DNA of 64,000 bases. Source: NVTR01 sp036479015 (lineage in GTDB: Bacteria > Pseudomonadota > Alphaproteobacteria > Rhodobacterales > Rhodobacteraceae). The notes beneath the pieces are model-generated. The model did no database searches and had not been told where the DNA came from. It saw nothing but the letters and a program-made list of their open reading frames with translations. The translations under genes were made by a program, and so were the position numbers. Shown here in pieces: positions 18,949 to 26,296 of the stretch (within the stretch, counting starts at the first letter, position 1; every line of letters starts with the position of its first letter). Location of the stretch: the NCBI GenBank assembly GCA_036479015.1, contig JAZGFB010000047.1:335589-399588 (forward strand). The letters are read 5' to 3'.

Positions 18949-19341
18949 CTAGTTCACCCGGCTCCAGGTTTGCTTTTTGCAGATCAGCCCACCGGCAACA
19001 CAACCCGCGACTTTCAGAACGTCCCCCGACAGGGTCATCTTTGACTTAAAAACCTTATCGGTAGAAGGCTGCCATATCTGGCCATTCTTATAGCGGCCAC
19101 CCGCAACTGCCTGCATATCCCACACCAGCTGACGGCCAATGTTTTCCGAGGCATATTCACCATCCGCATTAAACGTCCGGCTGATCACACCGCACAGCAA
19201 ATTCCCGCACGGCGCAATGGTGACATAGGCAAATGCGCCGTCATCCACCTGGGTCTGCCAGGTGCCTTCCACGGCATCTTGGGCGAAAACGCTGCCTGCA
19301 AAGCCCAGCAGCAGTGCCACGACAAGTATAGCTTTTTTCAT
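18949..19341 (-). CDS. DUF2147 secreted protein
   Basis: A 130-residue protein with a signal peptide (KKAILVVALLLGFAGSVFAQ, cleavage after VFAQ). It has the DUF2147 fold: VEGTWQTQVDDG near the start, IAPCGNLLCGVISR, then a Gly/Trp-rich middle and the terminal CKKQTWSR. Four or more cysteines would form disulfides in the periplasm. Function of the family is unknown. It is inserted backwards between hisH and hisA. Confidence 0.88.
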   Translation of the reverse strand: MKKAILVVALLLGFAGSVFAQDAVEGTWQTQVDDGAFAYVTIAPCGNLLCGVISRTFNADGEYASENIGRQLVWDMQAVAGGRYKNGQIWQPSTDKVFKSKMTLSGDVLKVAGCVAGGLICKKQTWSRVN

Positions 19342-19481
19342 AACTGTCTCCCTGTTTTATGCACCAGTTATGCCCCGCAACACTGAAAACGTGCAAGGCT
19401 GACGTTGGATCACACATCCGCTTTGCAATTTCCCGCGCAACCTGCCAAAGACCGACCAACCAAACCGCACAGGCATGCCCC

Positions 19482-20204
19482 ATGATCCTATACCCCGCCA
19501 TAGACCTGAAAGACGGCGCCTGCGTGCGCCTGTATAAGGGCGAAATGGACCAGGCGACCGTGTTCAATGACAACCCGGCAGCACAGGCGCGCGCGTTTCA
19601 GGATGCGGGCTGTGAATGGCTGCATCTGGTGGATTTGAACGGGGCCTTTGCAGGTGAGCCGGTAAACGGCGCCGCGGTAGAAGCAATCCTGGCACAAACT
19701 GATGTGCCGGCGCAGTTGGGCGGCGGCATCCGCGACATGGCCACAATTGAAAGCTGGCTGTCCAAGGGGCTGGCCCGCGTCATCCTGGGCACTGTCGCCG
19801 TTGAAAACCCCGATCTGGTGCGCGACGCGGCCCGCGCCTTCCCCGGCCAGGTCGCCGTCGGGCTGGACGCGCGCGCGGGCATGGTTGCCACCCGTGGCTG
19901 GGCCCGCGAAACCGACATCAACGTCACCGACCTGGCACGATCATTTGAAGACGCAGGCGTCGCCGCCATCATCTACACCGACATCAATCGCGACGGCGCG
20001 ATGCAGGGCCCCAACGTCACCGCCACCGCCGCACTGGCCAATGCCGTTTCAATCCCGGTGATCGCATCGGGGGGCGTAAGCTCCCTTGATGACCTGCAGG
20101 CGCTGAAAGATTGCGGCGCGCCGCTGGATGGTGCCATTTCTGGCCGTGCACTCTATGATGGGGCGATTGATTTGGGTCAGGCACTGGCCATCTTAAAGGA
20201 ATAA
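19482..20204 (+). CDS. hisA: ProFAR isomerase (1-(5-phosphoribosyl)-5-[(5-phosphoribosylamino)methylideneamino]imidazole-4-carboxamide isomerase)
   Basis: A 240-residue (beta/alpha)8 barrel enzyme. The start MILYPAIDLKDGACVRL holds the catalytic Asp, and the mid-barrel TDINRDGAMQGPN holds the second Asp. Both phosphate-binding halves are present (GGGIRDM and ASGGVSS). Start at 19482 matches the family; the open frame back to 19359 is not homologous. It is followed 3 bp later by a small membrane gene and then hisF. Confidence 0.96.
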   Translation: MILYPAIDLKDGACVRLYKGEMDQATVFNDNPAAQARAFQDAGCEWLHLVDLNGAFAGEPVNGAAVEAILAQTDVPAQLGGGIRDMATIESWLSKGLARVILGTVAVENPDLVRDAARAFPGQVAVGLDARAGMVATRGWARETDINVTDLARSFEDAGVAAIIYTDINRDGAMQGPNVTATAALANAVSIPVIASGGVSSLDDLQALKDCGAPLDGAISGRALYDGAIDLGQALAILKE

Positions 20205-20207
20205 CCC

Positions 20208-20510
20208 GTGAAACGGCTGGCCTATTTCATTTTGTGGACCATCGTGCTGGCCTGCCCTTTGCCACTGGTCGCCGGTGCATGGTCGTCCTGGTTTGCTACT
20301 AAACATGGCTGCACATTCAATGGGTCAAACTACCACCCTTGCATCGTTAACGGCACAGATTGGGGACACACGTTGGGGGCAGCCCTGATCAGCGGTTGGC
20401 TATTGTTGATCACCATCCCTATGGGGGTAATAGCCCTGCTTGCAATCATCACCATTGCCGTCACCTGCGCCATCCGAAAACGTATAAAATCCAGGCCCAA
20501 TAATGCTTAA
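20208..20510 (+). CDS. Small two-helix membrane protein inside the his cluster
   Basis: A 100-residue protein starting GTG, 3 bp after hisA, and overlapping hisF by 8 bp. Two hydrophobic segments (YFILWTIVLACPLPLVAGAW and ISGWLLLITIPMGVIALLAI) flank an extracytoplasmic loop with two cysteines (HGCTFNGSNYHPCIVNGTDWG). The tight spacing shows it is co-translated with histidine genes. Proteins with a C-x7-9-PC-x-V-N-G-x-D loop occur in other proteobacteria as unnamed inner-membrane proteins; I know no function. Confidence 0.8.
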   Translation: MKRLAYFILWTIVLACPLPLVAGAWSSWFATKHGCTFNGSNYHPCIVNGTDWGHTLGAALISGWLLLITIPMGVIALLAIITIAVTCAIRKRIKSRPNNA

Positions 20511-21264
20511 AACCCGCATCATCCCCTGCCTTGACGTCAAAGACGGACGCATTGTCAAAGGCATCAACTTCACCCAACTGATCGACGCTGGCGATCCGGT
20601 GGAAACCGCCAAGGCCTATGACGCGGCGGGCGCGGATGAGCTGTGTTTCCTGGACATTATGGCGACCGAAGAAAACCGCGGCACCATGTTTGATCTGGTC
20701 ACCCGCACGGCCGAACAATGTTTCATGCCCCTGACCATCGGCGGCGGTGTGCGCACCCCTGACGATGTGCGCGCCCTTTTACTGGCCGGTGCCGACAAGG
20801 TATCGTTCAATTCCGCCGCTGTCGCCAACCCCGACGTGGTGGCCCAGGCCGCCAACCGCTTTGGCAGCCAATGCATCGTGGTCGCCATCGACGCCAAAAC
20901 CACCTCCCCTGGCAAATGGGAAATATTCACCCATGGCGGACGGCGCGAAACCGGCATTGATGCGGTGGAATTTGCCCGCACTGTCGTGGCCAAAGGCGCC
21001 GGTGAAATCCTGCTGACCAGCATGGACCGCGATGGCACCAGATCCGGCTTTAACCTGCCCCTGACCCGCGCGATATCGGACGCCGTCAGCGTGCCGGTTA
21101 TCGCGTCCGGCGGCGTTGGTACGCTGGACCATCTGGTGGAAGGCGTCACACTGGGCGGGGCATCGGCGGTGCTTGCCGCCTCAATCTTTCACTTTGGCAC
21201 ATTCACCATCCAGCAGGCCAAACACCATATGGCCGCCGCCGGTATCCCCATGAGGCTTACATGA
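20503..21264 (+). CDS. hisF: Imidazole glycerol phosphate synthase, cyclase subunit
   Basis: A 253-residue (beta/alpha)8 barrel that closes the imidazole ring with ammonia from HisH. The start MLKTRIIPCLDVKDGRIVKG has the catalytic Asp near residue 11; LLTSMDRDGTRSGFN has the second Asp near residue 130. Two phosphate sites appear as GGGVRTPDD and ASGGVGT. It overlaps the upstream membrane gene by 8 bp and hisE by 4 bp (ATGA). Confidence 0.97.
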   Translation: MLKTRIIPCLDVKDGRIVKGINFTQLIDAGDPVETAKAYDAAGADELCFLDIMATEENRGTMFDLVTRTAEQCFMPLTIGGGVRTPDDVRALLLAGADKVSFNSAAVANPDVVAQAANRFGSQCIVVAIDAKTTSPGKWEIFTHGGRRETGIDAVEFARTVVAKGAGEILLTSMDRDGTRSGFNLPLTRAISDAVSVPVIASGGVGTLDHLVEGVTLGGASAVLAASIFHFGTFTIQQAKHHMAAAGIPMRLT

Positions 21265-21572
21265 ACACACTTGAAAAACTGGCCGCCACCATTGCGGCCC
21301 GCAAATCTGCCGATCCTGAAACATCCTGGACTGCGCGCCTGTTGGCAGCTGGTCCGGAAAAATGCGCCGAAAAGTTCGGCGAAGAAGCCGTAGAGGCAAT
21401 TATCGAAGCCGTGAAGGGTGATCAAAAATCCCTGACCGCCGAAGCCGCCGATGTGTTGTACCATCTGTTGGTGATGCTGGCCGCGTGTGAAGTGCCACTG
21501 GCCGATGTTTTGGGGGAGTTGGAAACCCGAATGGGAACCTCTGGTCTGGATGAAAAAGCCGCGCGGAGCTAG
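21261..21572 (+). CDS. hisE: Phosphoribosyl-ATP pyrophosphatase
   Basis: A 103-residue MazG-like all-alpha hydrolase for the second step of histidine synthesis. SWTARLLAAGPEKCAEKFGEEAVEAIIEA carries the E-E-x-x-E metal site, and AADVLYHLLVMLA supplies the following E/D-x-x-D. It is the last his gene here, overlapping hisF by 4 bp, and a composite intergenic repeat follows. Confidence 0.96.
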   Translation: MNTLEKLAATIAARKSADPETSWTARLLAAGPEKCAEKFGEEAVEAIIEAVKGDQKSLTAEAADVLYHLLVMLAACEVPLADVLGELETRMGTSGLDEKAARS

Positions 21573-21584
21573 GCGTTTGGGCGC

Positions 21585-21626
21585 GATTTTTCTGCGAAAA
21601 ATCTGGTGCCTCCGGCGGGGATATTT
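21585..21626 (+). repeat. Composite intergenic repeat, copy 3 (best preserved)
   Basis: GATTTTTCTGCGAAAAATC (21585-21603, 8-bp perfect stem, TGC loop) followed by TGCCTCCGGCGGGGATATTT (21607-21626) and then an A/G-rich AAAAGAAGA. It lies 12 bp after hisE. The hairpin is probably where hisE transcription or mRNA decay ends. Confidence 0.8.
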
Positions 21627-21733
21627 ATGAAAAGAAGATATTGGGCGGGATTTTTATCTGCGCTGGTGTTTTTAGCCTGGGGTGGGTCCTGGCCCAAGGC
21701 TTGTTCCTGCAGGAATTGGCTGAAGCTTGCGCA

Positions 21734-21768
21734 ACAAAAAAACGCCCGATCAGTTTAGACCGGGCGCC
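21734..21768 (-). terminator. Minus-strand terminator in the hisE-YHS gap
   Basis: On the minus strand GCCCGGTC...GATCGGGC (stem cores 21761-21766 and 21743-21748) is followed by seven T. A second imperfect hairpin (CCAGA-CCCGA with TCGGG-c-TCTGG) lies upstream at 21808-21853. It could be the 3' end of the YHS-gene mRNA or of a separate small RNA starting near 21890. The rest of this 317-bp gap holds the repeat at 21585-21626. Confidence 0.65.
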
Positions 21769-21889
21769 AGTTGCGGAACGAGGGACAGTGAAAAAAGGAC
21801 GGGGGTTCCAGACCCGACCCAATATGTAATGTAGGTCGCAAATCGGGCTCTGGAAGGGCCGGTAAGCAAACTGTGATCAGGGGGGCCTA

Positions 21890-22348
21890 TCAGGCGTCCA
21901 GAACACCGGGCCAATGCATATCAGCCGCGGCCACATAGCCGGGAATATCTTTTTTCCAACGCCGCCGCACACCCTTGGAATAGTTCAGATACAGCTTACC
22001 GCCCTCAATGGTCCAGGCCTTGGGCACGGTGGTGGCAATGGAACCTTGCGCCATGGCAAAGGCGCAGTAGCCACCATATTGCGGCGCATAGCCACGGGGA
22101 TCACCCTCAAATTTGGCCATGTTTTCGGCCGATGCAAACCGCCACATGGACCCCATCCATTTCAGCATATGCGCGTCAGAGCCATCCACGGCCGTACCTT
22201 CGGTAAAATACCCCACCGGATCATAGCCATGGATCGCCACGCCATCGGTGTTGAAGACCGGGGCGCTGGCGGCAAAACCCTGACGGGGCAAGAGGGTGGC
22301 GCCAAGGGCGGCAAGCGGTAATATCAAAAATTGTCGGCGGTTGGTCAT
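21890..22348 (-). CDS. Exported YHS-domain protein
   Basis: A 152-residue protein with a twin-arginine-like signal (TNRRQFLILPLAALGATLL, cleavage near GFAASA). The rest is a YHS domain: GYDPVGYFTEGTAVDGS, WMGSMWRFASAENMAKFEGDP and YAPQYGGYCAFAMAQG, where the Cys and Tyr residues are the usual metal-contact candidates. Homologues are small periplasmic proteins of unclear role, possibly metal or heme related. Single gene. Confidence 0.87.
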   Translation of the reverse strand: MTNRRQFLILPLAALGATLLPRQGFAASAPVFNTDGVAIHGYDPVGYFTEGTAVDGSDAHMLKWMGSMWRFASAENMAKFEGDPRGYAPQYGGYCAFAMAQGSIATTVPKAWTIEGGKLYLNYSKGVRRRWKKDIPGYVAAADMHWPGVLDA

Positions 22349-22471
22349 TGCGGTCTCCGGGTTAGCTGATATCGCCTAACATGGCGAAATTTGTGCCCAG
22401 CGCCTAGCCGCTTCGCGAAATTGTGAACCGGCAATTGGGGCGCGAAGACTACCGGCCAGGCACCATGAACA

Positions 22472-22681
22472 TCAGCTTTTGAAACCAAGTATGATTGGGT
22501 TTGCGTTCAGTACATCGCCCAGATTGCTTCCAGTAATGTAGTTCGCCCCATCCCCTCCGGCCCACCAAGGCTCGCCGCCACACGAAACAAGCGCACTACC
22601 GCACCCTCCCCCCCGCCGCATCCGCCTCCAATCGATTTTCGTGATGTCGATATAGTTGGCTGCTAGTTTTATTGTCGCCAT
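22472..22681 (-). CDS. Small unknown protein sharing a KIDW motif with its upstream neighbour
   Basis: A 69-residue protein with ATG at 22681 preceded by AAGGA eight bases upstream. It begins MATIKLAANYIDITKIDWRRMRR, then a Gly/Cys/Trp-rich middle (GGGCGSALVSCGGEPWWAGGDG) and NYITGSNLGDVLNAN, which loosely recalls a single RTX-type Gly-Asp repeat. I-T-K-I-D-W-x-x-M-R echoes I-S-K-I-D-W-G-K-M-R in the gene 28 bp upstream. I recognise no family. The good ribosome site and operon spacing make it likely to be real. Confidence 0.5.
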   Translation of the reverse strand: MATIKLAANYIDITKIDWRRMRRGGGCGSALVSCGGEPWWAGGDGANYITGSNLGDVLNANPIILGFKS

Positions 22682-22709
22682 AGGAAATATCCTTATGAAG
22701 TACTAAATT

Positions 22710-23405
22710 TCATTTAGAGCTTTGGCCAAACGCTGCCAGGCGAAGACGTCCGTTCAAGAACCATCTCGCTACGAAAGACTCCAAATAGACTTGTGATTTA
22801 AAAAATTTTGAACCTAGCCCACGTTGCCCCAGGTACCAAATTTGCGACTCCGCCGGGCTATTTGATGCGCTTATCTGTAAATATCTTTGCGACCCAAGTT
22901 CGTACACAAATATTCGTGCATCCGTTAGCCCAATTGAAATGAACCACTGCTTGCTAATTGTCACGGAATTGATACTGGACAAAATCCGAAACATGCAGAC
23001 CTCCACATCTTCATGCAGGCGCATTTTCCCCCAATCAATTTTCGAGATATTCGGCGATTCAGAATTTCTTTCTTCCTCAATCAAACACGACCTGGCACTC
23101 GGCCACCTTTTTGCAGCTTTGATATCTGCCCGCTTGCTCGGGGGATTTCCCGATACCAGATAAGGATCGGTTTCCTCAGTTGACAAGTATTTGTATGGAA
23201 TTTTGCAACCGTCATCAGCGGCGCAATTATCGCCGCCATCAGCCATTTCAACCTGATCAGACAACCCTTCCCCTGCGGCCAACACCAGATCAGCATACAA
23301 AACCACCACCGCCAGCACGAAACACGCAACAATTAGTGACCGGATTTGCCCCACCGCCCGCAGGGACTTAGCGGGCTGTTGTTGGCGTGTCAGTAATTTT
23401 GACAT
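22710..23405 (-). CDS. Unknown exported or membrane-anchored protein
   Basis: A 231-residue protein; ATG at 23405 is chosen because GAGGTGAG lies just upstream, rather than 23447. Residues ~20-45 are a signal or anchor helix (LIVACFVLAVVVLYADLVLA). The mature part has three cysteines early (NCAADDGCKIPYKY), the NISKIDWGKMR motif near residue 125 and a C-terminal half of mixed strands ending in basic residues. Base composition is lower in G+C than neighbouring core genes, suggesting acquisition. I cannot assign a family. It probably forms an operon with the 69-residue gene. Confidence 0.55.
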   Translation of the reverse strand: MSKLLTRQQQPAKSLRAVGQIRSLIVACFVLAVVVLYADLVLAAGEGLSDQVEMADGGDNCAADDGCKIPYKYLSTEETDPYLVSGNPPSKRADIKAAKRWPSARSCLIEEERNSESPNISKIDWGKMRLHEDVEVCMFRILSSINSVTISKQWFISIGLTDARIFVYELGSQRYLQISASNSPAESQIWYLGQRGLGSKFFKSQVYLESFVARWFLNGRLRLAAFGQSSK

Positions 23406-23560
23406 TCTCACCTCATATGAAATGGTACAAATTCGTCGGGTCTTCAATATTCTCCGTAGCTCAATAGTAATCTCAAATTAAATGCTTTGTACGGCATCAG
23501 CCCCGGTTTCACACGGCTATTTATCAGCCCCCATCTGCCCGGCGCAAAACCGCAACGCGG

Positions 23561-24349
23561 CTATACCTTACCTGCGCGCCCCACCCCATACAGCGCCACC
23601 GCCGCCGCGTTGGACACATTCAGCGAACCAAACTCACCCCCGGCCGTTATTGTCACCAGCTGGTCACAGGTGGCGCGGGTCTTTTCACGCAACCCCGGCC
23701 CCTCGGCCCCCAGCACCAATGCCACCGGCCGCCCCGCCAGCGGCGTTAGCGCGGCTTCCAGCGTGGTTTCCGCCTCGCCTGCCAGACCCAGCAAAGTATA
23801 GCCCATATCCTGCAATTTCCCCATGGCATCCGCCAGATTGCGCACCCGCAGATAGGGCTGACGCTCCAACGCACCGGACGCCGATTTTGCCAATGCCCCG
23901 GTTTCCGGGGCGGCGTGGCGGGCTGTGGCGATCACGGCGCGGGCGCCAAACACCTCGGCTGATCGCAGTATCGCGCCAACATTATGCGGGTCCGTCACCT
24001 GATCCAACAGCACCACCACCGGCACCTGACCCTCTGCTGCCAAACAGCGTTCCTCCAATGATCCCCAGTTCAGCGCCTTCACCTCAAGTGCGGCCCCCTG
24101 ATGCACCGATCCCGGATCAAGCGGTGCTGCAAATTTGCGCGGGTCCGACAGCTCAGGCTCCAGCCCTGAACCTTCGACGCAATCGCCCAGCTTATCCAGC
24201 GCGTTTTTGGTCACCACCAGCCGCAATTTCACCCGATCCGGGTTCAACAATGCGTCGCGCACCGTGTGCAGCCCAAACAACCATATGGTTTGCGCCGCCG
24301 AGGCCCGGCGATCCTGTTCTTTTTTCACGACCCATTTAGGTTTTTTCAT
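23561..24349 (-). CDS. rlmB: 23S rRNA 2'-O-methyltransferase, RlmB/TrmH (SpoU) family
   Basis: A 262-residue SPOUT-fold methyltransferase. An N-terminal L30e-like substrate-binding region (IWLFGLHTVRDALLNPDRVKLRLVVTKNA) precedes the catalytic knot: VVLLDQVTDPHNVGAILRSAEVFGA (motif 1), ALVLGAEGPGLRE (motif 2) and FGSLNVSNAAAVALYGV (motif 3). RlmB methylates the 2'-O of a guanosine in the peptidyl-transferase loop (G2251 in E. coli). TrmH-family substrates vary, so the position is inferred. It lies next to tRNA-Tyr and is transcribed away from it. Confidence 0.9.
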   Translation of the reverse strand: MKKPKWVVKKEQDRRASAAQTIWLFGLHTVRDALLNPDRVKLRLVVTKNALDKLGDCVEGSGLEPELSDPRKFAAPLDPGSVHQGAALEVKALNWGSLEERCLAAEGQVPVVVLLDQVTDPHNVGAILRSAEVFGARAVIATARHAAPETGALAKSASGALERQPYLRVRNLADAMGKLQDMGYTLLGLAGEAETTLEAALTPLAGRPVALVLGAEGPGLREKTRATCDQLVTITAGGEFGSLNVSNAAAVALYGVGRAGKV

Positions 24350-24461
24350 GTTGCTGGTACCTTGATTTCACTGCGCGCCAGACAATGCCCGCCCCAGCCC
24401 GCGCCCGCAAGCCGATTTCGCCTTGACGCATGCCGAGGCGGCAGCTATTCCCGCCTTCGTT

Positions 24462-24545
24462 GGGCGACAGGCCGCAAGGTGTGGCAGGGGACTGTAACTC
24501 CCTCGCGGAGACGCACGCCTGGTTCGATTCCAGGGTCGCCCACCA
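24462..24545 (+). tRNA. tRNA-Tyr (anticodon GTA)
   Basis: A class II tRNA with acceptor GGGCGAC/GTCGCCC, anticodon arm GGGGACTGTAACTCCC with GTA in the loop, a long variable arm (TCGCGGAGACGCA region), T-arm CCTGGTTCGATTCCAGG, discriminator A and encoded CCA at 24543-24545. Its 3' end faces a low-G+C decayed element. Confidence 0.96.
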
Positions 24546-24976
24546 CTTCCTTCAAGATCAAATCCTTAGGGATCAAGTGTTTCCTGTGGGCGGCACAGAT
24601 ATGACAATTGGCAAGCCCTCCCTTGATGCCCAATTCCAGCTTCCGCGTGGCTGATGTTTTTGCAATTCATCCAAGGTCATTCAAGAGAGCTTACTTTCTA
24701 AATCAAGTAAGGCTTTCCGCATCATACCCGCATATATTTTGGCTTATTGCCCGGCAAAAAGCCATCCTTAAAGAAACTAGCCACTTGCAACAATTTCTGA
24801 CGATAGTCCAAAAGCTAGAGCCATCACTGAATGGCGCGTACAAGCGTTTTATTCACAAAGTAACTTTTTTCCACACAGGCTATATTTTACAAGGTAAGAG
24901 GTTGAGATAAAACGTTTTTCTCAATGAGATTTAGGGGTGTACCCCCAGAATGAATTTTGACTACCAAATTCCGTGG

Positions 24977-25425
24977 TTACCCAGCATCAAGCCGACAAAA
25001 ACGATCAGTCACACCATCGAAAAATGTATGCACGTAGTCTTTGATTTTCTGGGTTACCGTTTCCGAAACAGTTGCACGGCCTTTCAAACCCGGGCGCGTG
25101 TTCATAATTCCGATCACACCATCACGCATCGGCGTCTTTTCATTGAATTGGTAGGTGCCAATGACATCTTGCAATCCTACTGGCTCTAAGTCTTCGGAAT
25201 CGATGATTTGACGCGCTCCCTCTAGTTTTTCTGCCGTCCAGAATGTTTCAAATTCTTCGCCGATGTCCCCGCCTTTCGGAGGGTCCGGGAAGTGATCGGT
25301 AATGAACCGTTCAATCAACTCTTTCTTGCTGCGTAACTACGTTTCCGTGTCAAGGATGTTGATGATTGATGTGCGTTGTTTTTCCCGTTCAGCCGGGGAA
25401 GCATCCTCATATGTGTGTACAACCC
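24977..25425 (-). pseudogene. hsdR: Remnant of hsdR (type I restriction enzyme R subunit, C-terminal part)
   Basis: On the minus strand a frame reads YEDASPAEREKQRTSIINIL and DTET, then an in-frame TAG at about 25338, and continues LRSKKELIERFITDHFPDPP, EEFETFWTAEKLEGA and TQKIKDYVHTFFDGV. This is the C-terminal helical end of HsdR, the ATP-dependent translocase and nuclease subunit of type I restriction systems. The motor and nuclease domains are missing, and no hsdM or hsdS gene is nearby. Upstream it runs into the integrase fragment at about 25410-25430. The stop codon and the truncation make it a dead remnant; the junction is placed only roughly. Confidence 0.75.
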
Positions 25426-25497
25426 ATCAAAACCCGCTACTTTTTAGGTCTTAACCTTTGGCTTTTGGTTTCGAATCTTTACGTCGCTCAGAGGCAT
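25410..25497 (-). pseudogene. N-terminal fragment of a P4-type tyrosine integrase
   Basis: From an ATG at 25497 the minus strand reads MPLSDVKIRNQKPKVKT, a TAA (25446-25444), then KVAGFDGLYTHM. This is the DUF4102-like start of P4-type integrases (M-x-L-x-D-x-K-I-R-N-x-K-P-K then a K-x-x-D-x-x-G-L-Y stretch). It lies about 165 bp past the 3' end of tRNA-Thr and reads away from it, the standard place for such a gene. It is then replaced by hsdR sequence. G-rich segments between tRNA and gene (GGGGGTATAATTGAGGGTA, 25554-25536 on the minus strand) look like integrase arm sites. Confidence 0.65.
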
Positions 25498-25662
25498 TCT
25501 GGGGGTAACGTATTTTTGGTGTTTTCAATGTACCCTCAATTATACCCCCAAACTGAAAGGATAGTGGCGGATGGTAAGAAACGTGATTGGATAAACTCCT
25601 TCACAAACACCCTTATATACAAGGCTGAAACGGATGTCACTGGACGGTATAAAATGTTGAAA

Positions 25663-25738
25663 TGGTGCCCCCACACGGACTCGAACCGCGGACCTATTGA
25701 TTACAAATCAATTGCTCTACCAGCTGAGCTATAGGGGC
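25663..25738 (-). tRNA. tRNA-Thr (anticodon TGT)
   Basis: On the minus strand: acceptor GCCCCTA/TGGGGGC, D-arm GCTCAGCTGGTAGAGC, anticodon arm TTGATTTGTAATCAA with TGT in the loop, T-arm CGCGGTTCGAGTCCGTG, discriminator A and encoded CCA (25665-25663). Its 3' end faces the decayed element and is the probable original integration target. Confidence 0.96.
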
Positions 25739-25786
25739 ACTGGCGCGGGGTTTACGATGTTCATATGTGGCGCGCAACCCCGCTAA

Positions 25787-26296
25787 TTACAAAAGTGCCA
25801 GCCTGAAAGCACCGTCGATAACCTGATCAATTGTACCATCTATACCCAGGCGACTAACATCGGTTTCTGCTGGTGTTGGCGGCTCAAGGGTTTCAAATTG
25901 GCTTTCCAAAAGCGACAGCGGCATATAATGCCCCTTTCTGCGGGCCATTCGTTCGCGAATAAGCTCATAACTTCCATCCAAATAGACAAAACGGCAGACG
26001 CCAACATTCCCCCGCAGAAAATCCCGATATATTCGTTTCAGCCCGGAACAGGCCACAAGCACATCAGATCCGGCGTCAGAATGTTGTTTTGCGGCCGCGC
26101 TCAGGTCTTGCATCCAGCCCCAGCGCATTTCATCCGTCAGCGCAATTCCGGCGGCCATTGCCGCCACATTTTCTGGTGGCTGATACTCATCGCCTTCCAA
26201 AAAAACGCCGCCATGTTTTAATGCCAGGGCCCGGGCAACTGTTGATTTCCCACAACCGGCAACGCCGATGATAAAGACTATTTTTCCGGCCATCAT
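25787..26296 (-). CDS. gntK: Gluconokinase
   Basis: A 169-residue P-loop kinase of the GntK family, which phosphorylates gluconate to 6-phosphogluconate for the Entner-Doudoroff or pentose phosphate route. Walker A GVAGCGKSTVARALA is near residue 11, followed by EGDEYQPPENVAAMAAGIALTDEMRWGWMQDL, LVACSGLKRIYRDFLR and RKGHYMPLSLLESQFETLE, all typical. The start overlaps the upstream permease stop by one base. No gluconate transporter or gntR is adjacent. An adjacent second ATG could also be the start. Confidence 0.92.
   Translation of the reverse strand: MMAGKIVFIIGVAGCGKSTVARALALKHGGVFLEGDEYQPPENVAAMAAGIALTDEMRWGWMQDLSAAAKQHSDAGSDVLVACSGLKRIYRDFLRGNVGVCRFVYLDGSYELIRERMARRKGHYMPLSLLESQFETLEPPTPAETDVSRLGIDGTIDQVIDGAFRLALL

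Larger units (their letters stand above)
24940..25507. repeat. 13-bp inverted repeat bounding the int/hsdR remnant
   Basis: TACCCCCAGAATG occurs on the plus strand at 24940-24952 and, inverted, at 25495-25507 (CATTCTGGGGGTA). The two copies bracket the hsdR remnant and the integrase start. Together with low G+C and flanking tRNA 3' ends they mark a decayed integrative element. The stretch 24546-24939 has no gene I can support. Confidence 0.5.

Noticed and set aside
23482..24339. 285-residue plus-strand frame
   Set aside because: Antisense of rlmB; very Pro/Ala/Arg-rich as expected for a G+C-biased shadow frame.
24445..24633. Open frame reading GDPGIEPGVRLREG on the minus strand
   Set aside because: It is the antisense of tRNA-Tyr, a well-known spurious translation; the tRNA explains the sequence.
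24608..24910. 100-residue plus-strand frame in the decayed element
   Set aside because: TTG start, no similarity I recognise and no ribosome site; left as non-coding remnant sequence.
24545..25663. Duplicated tRNA 3' ends as attachment sites of the decayed element
   Set aside because: I found no repeat of the tRNA-Thr or tRNA-Tyr 3' sequence within the interval; att sites are not demonstrable.
25366..25734. Open frame ending CPHTDSNRGPIDYKSIALPAEL
   Set aside because: Its end is tRNA-Thr read as protein and the rest lies over the integrase and hsdR remnants on the other strand.
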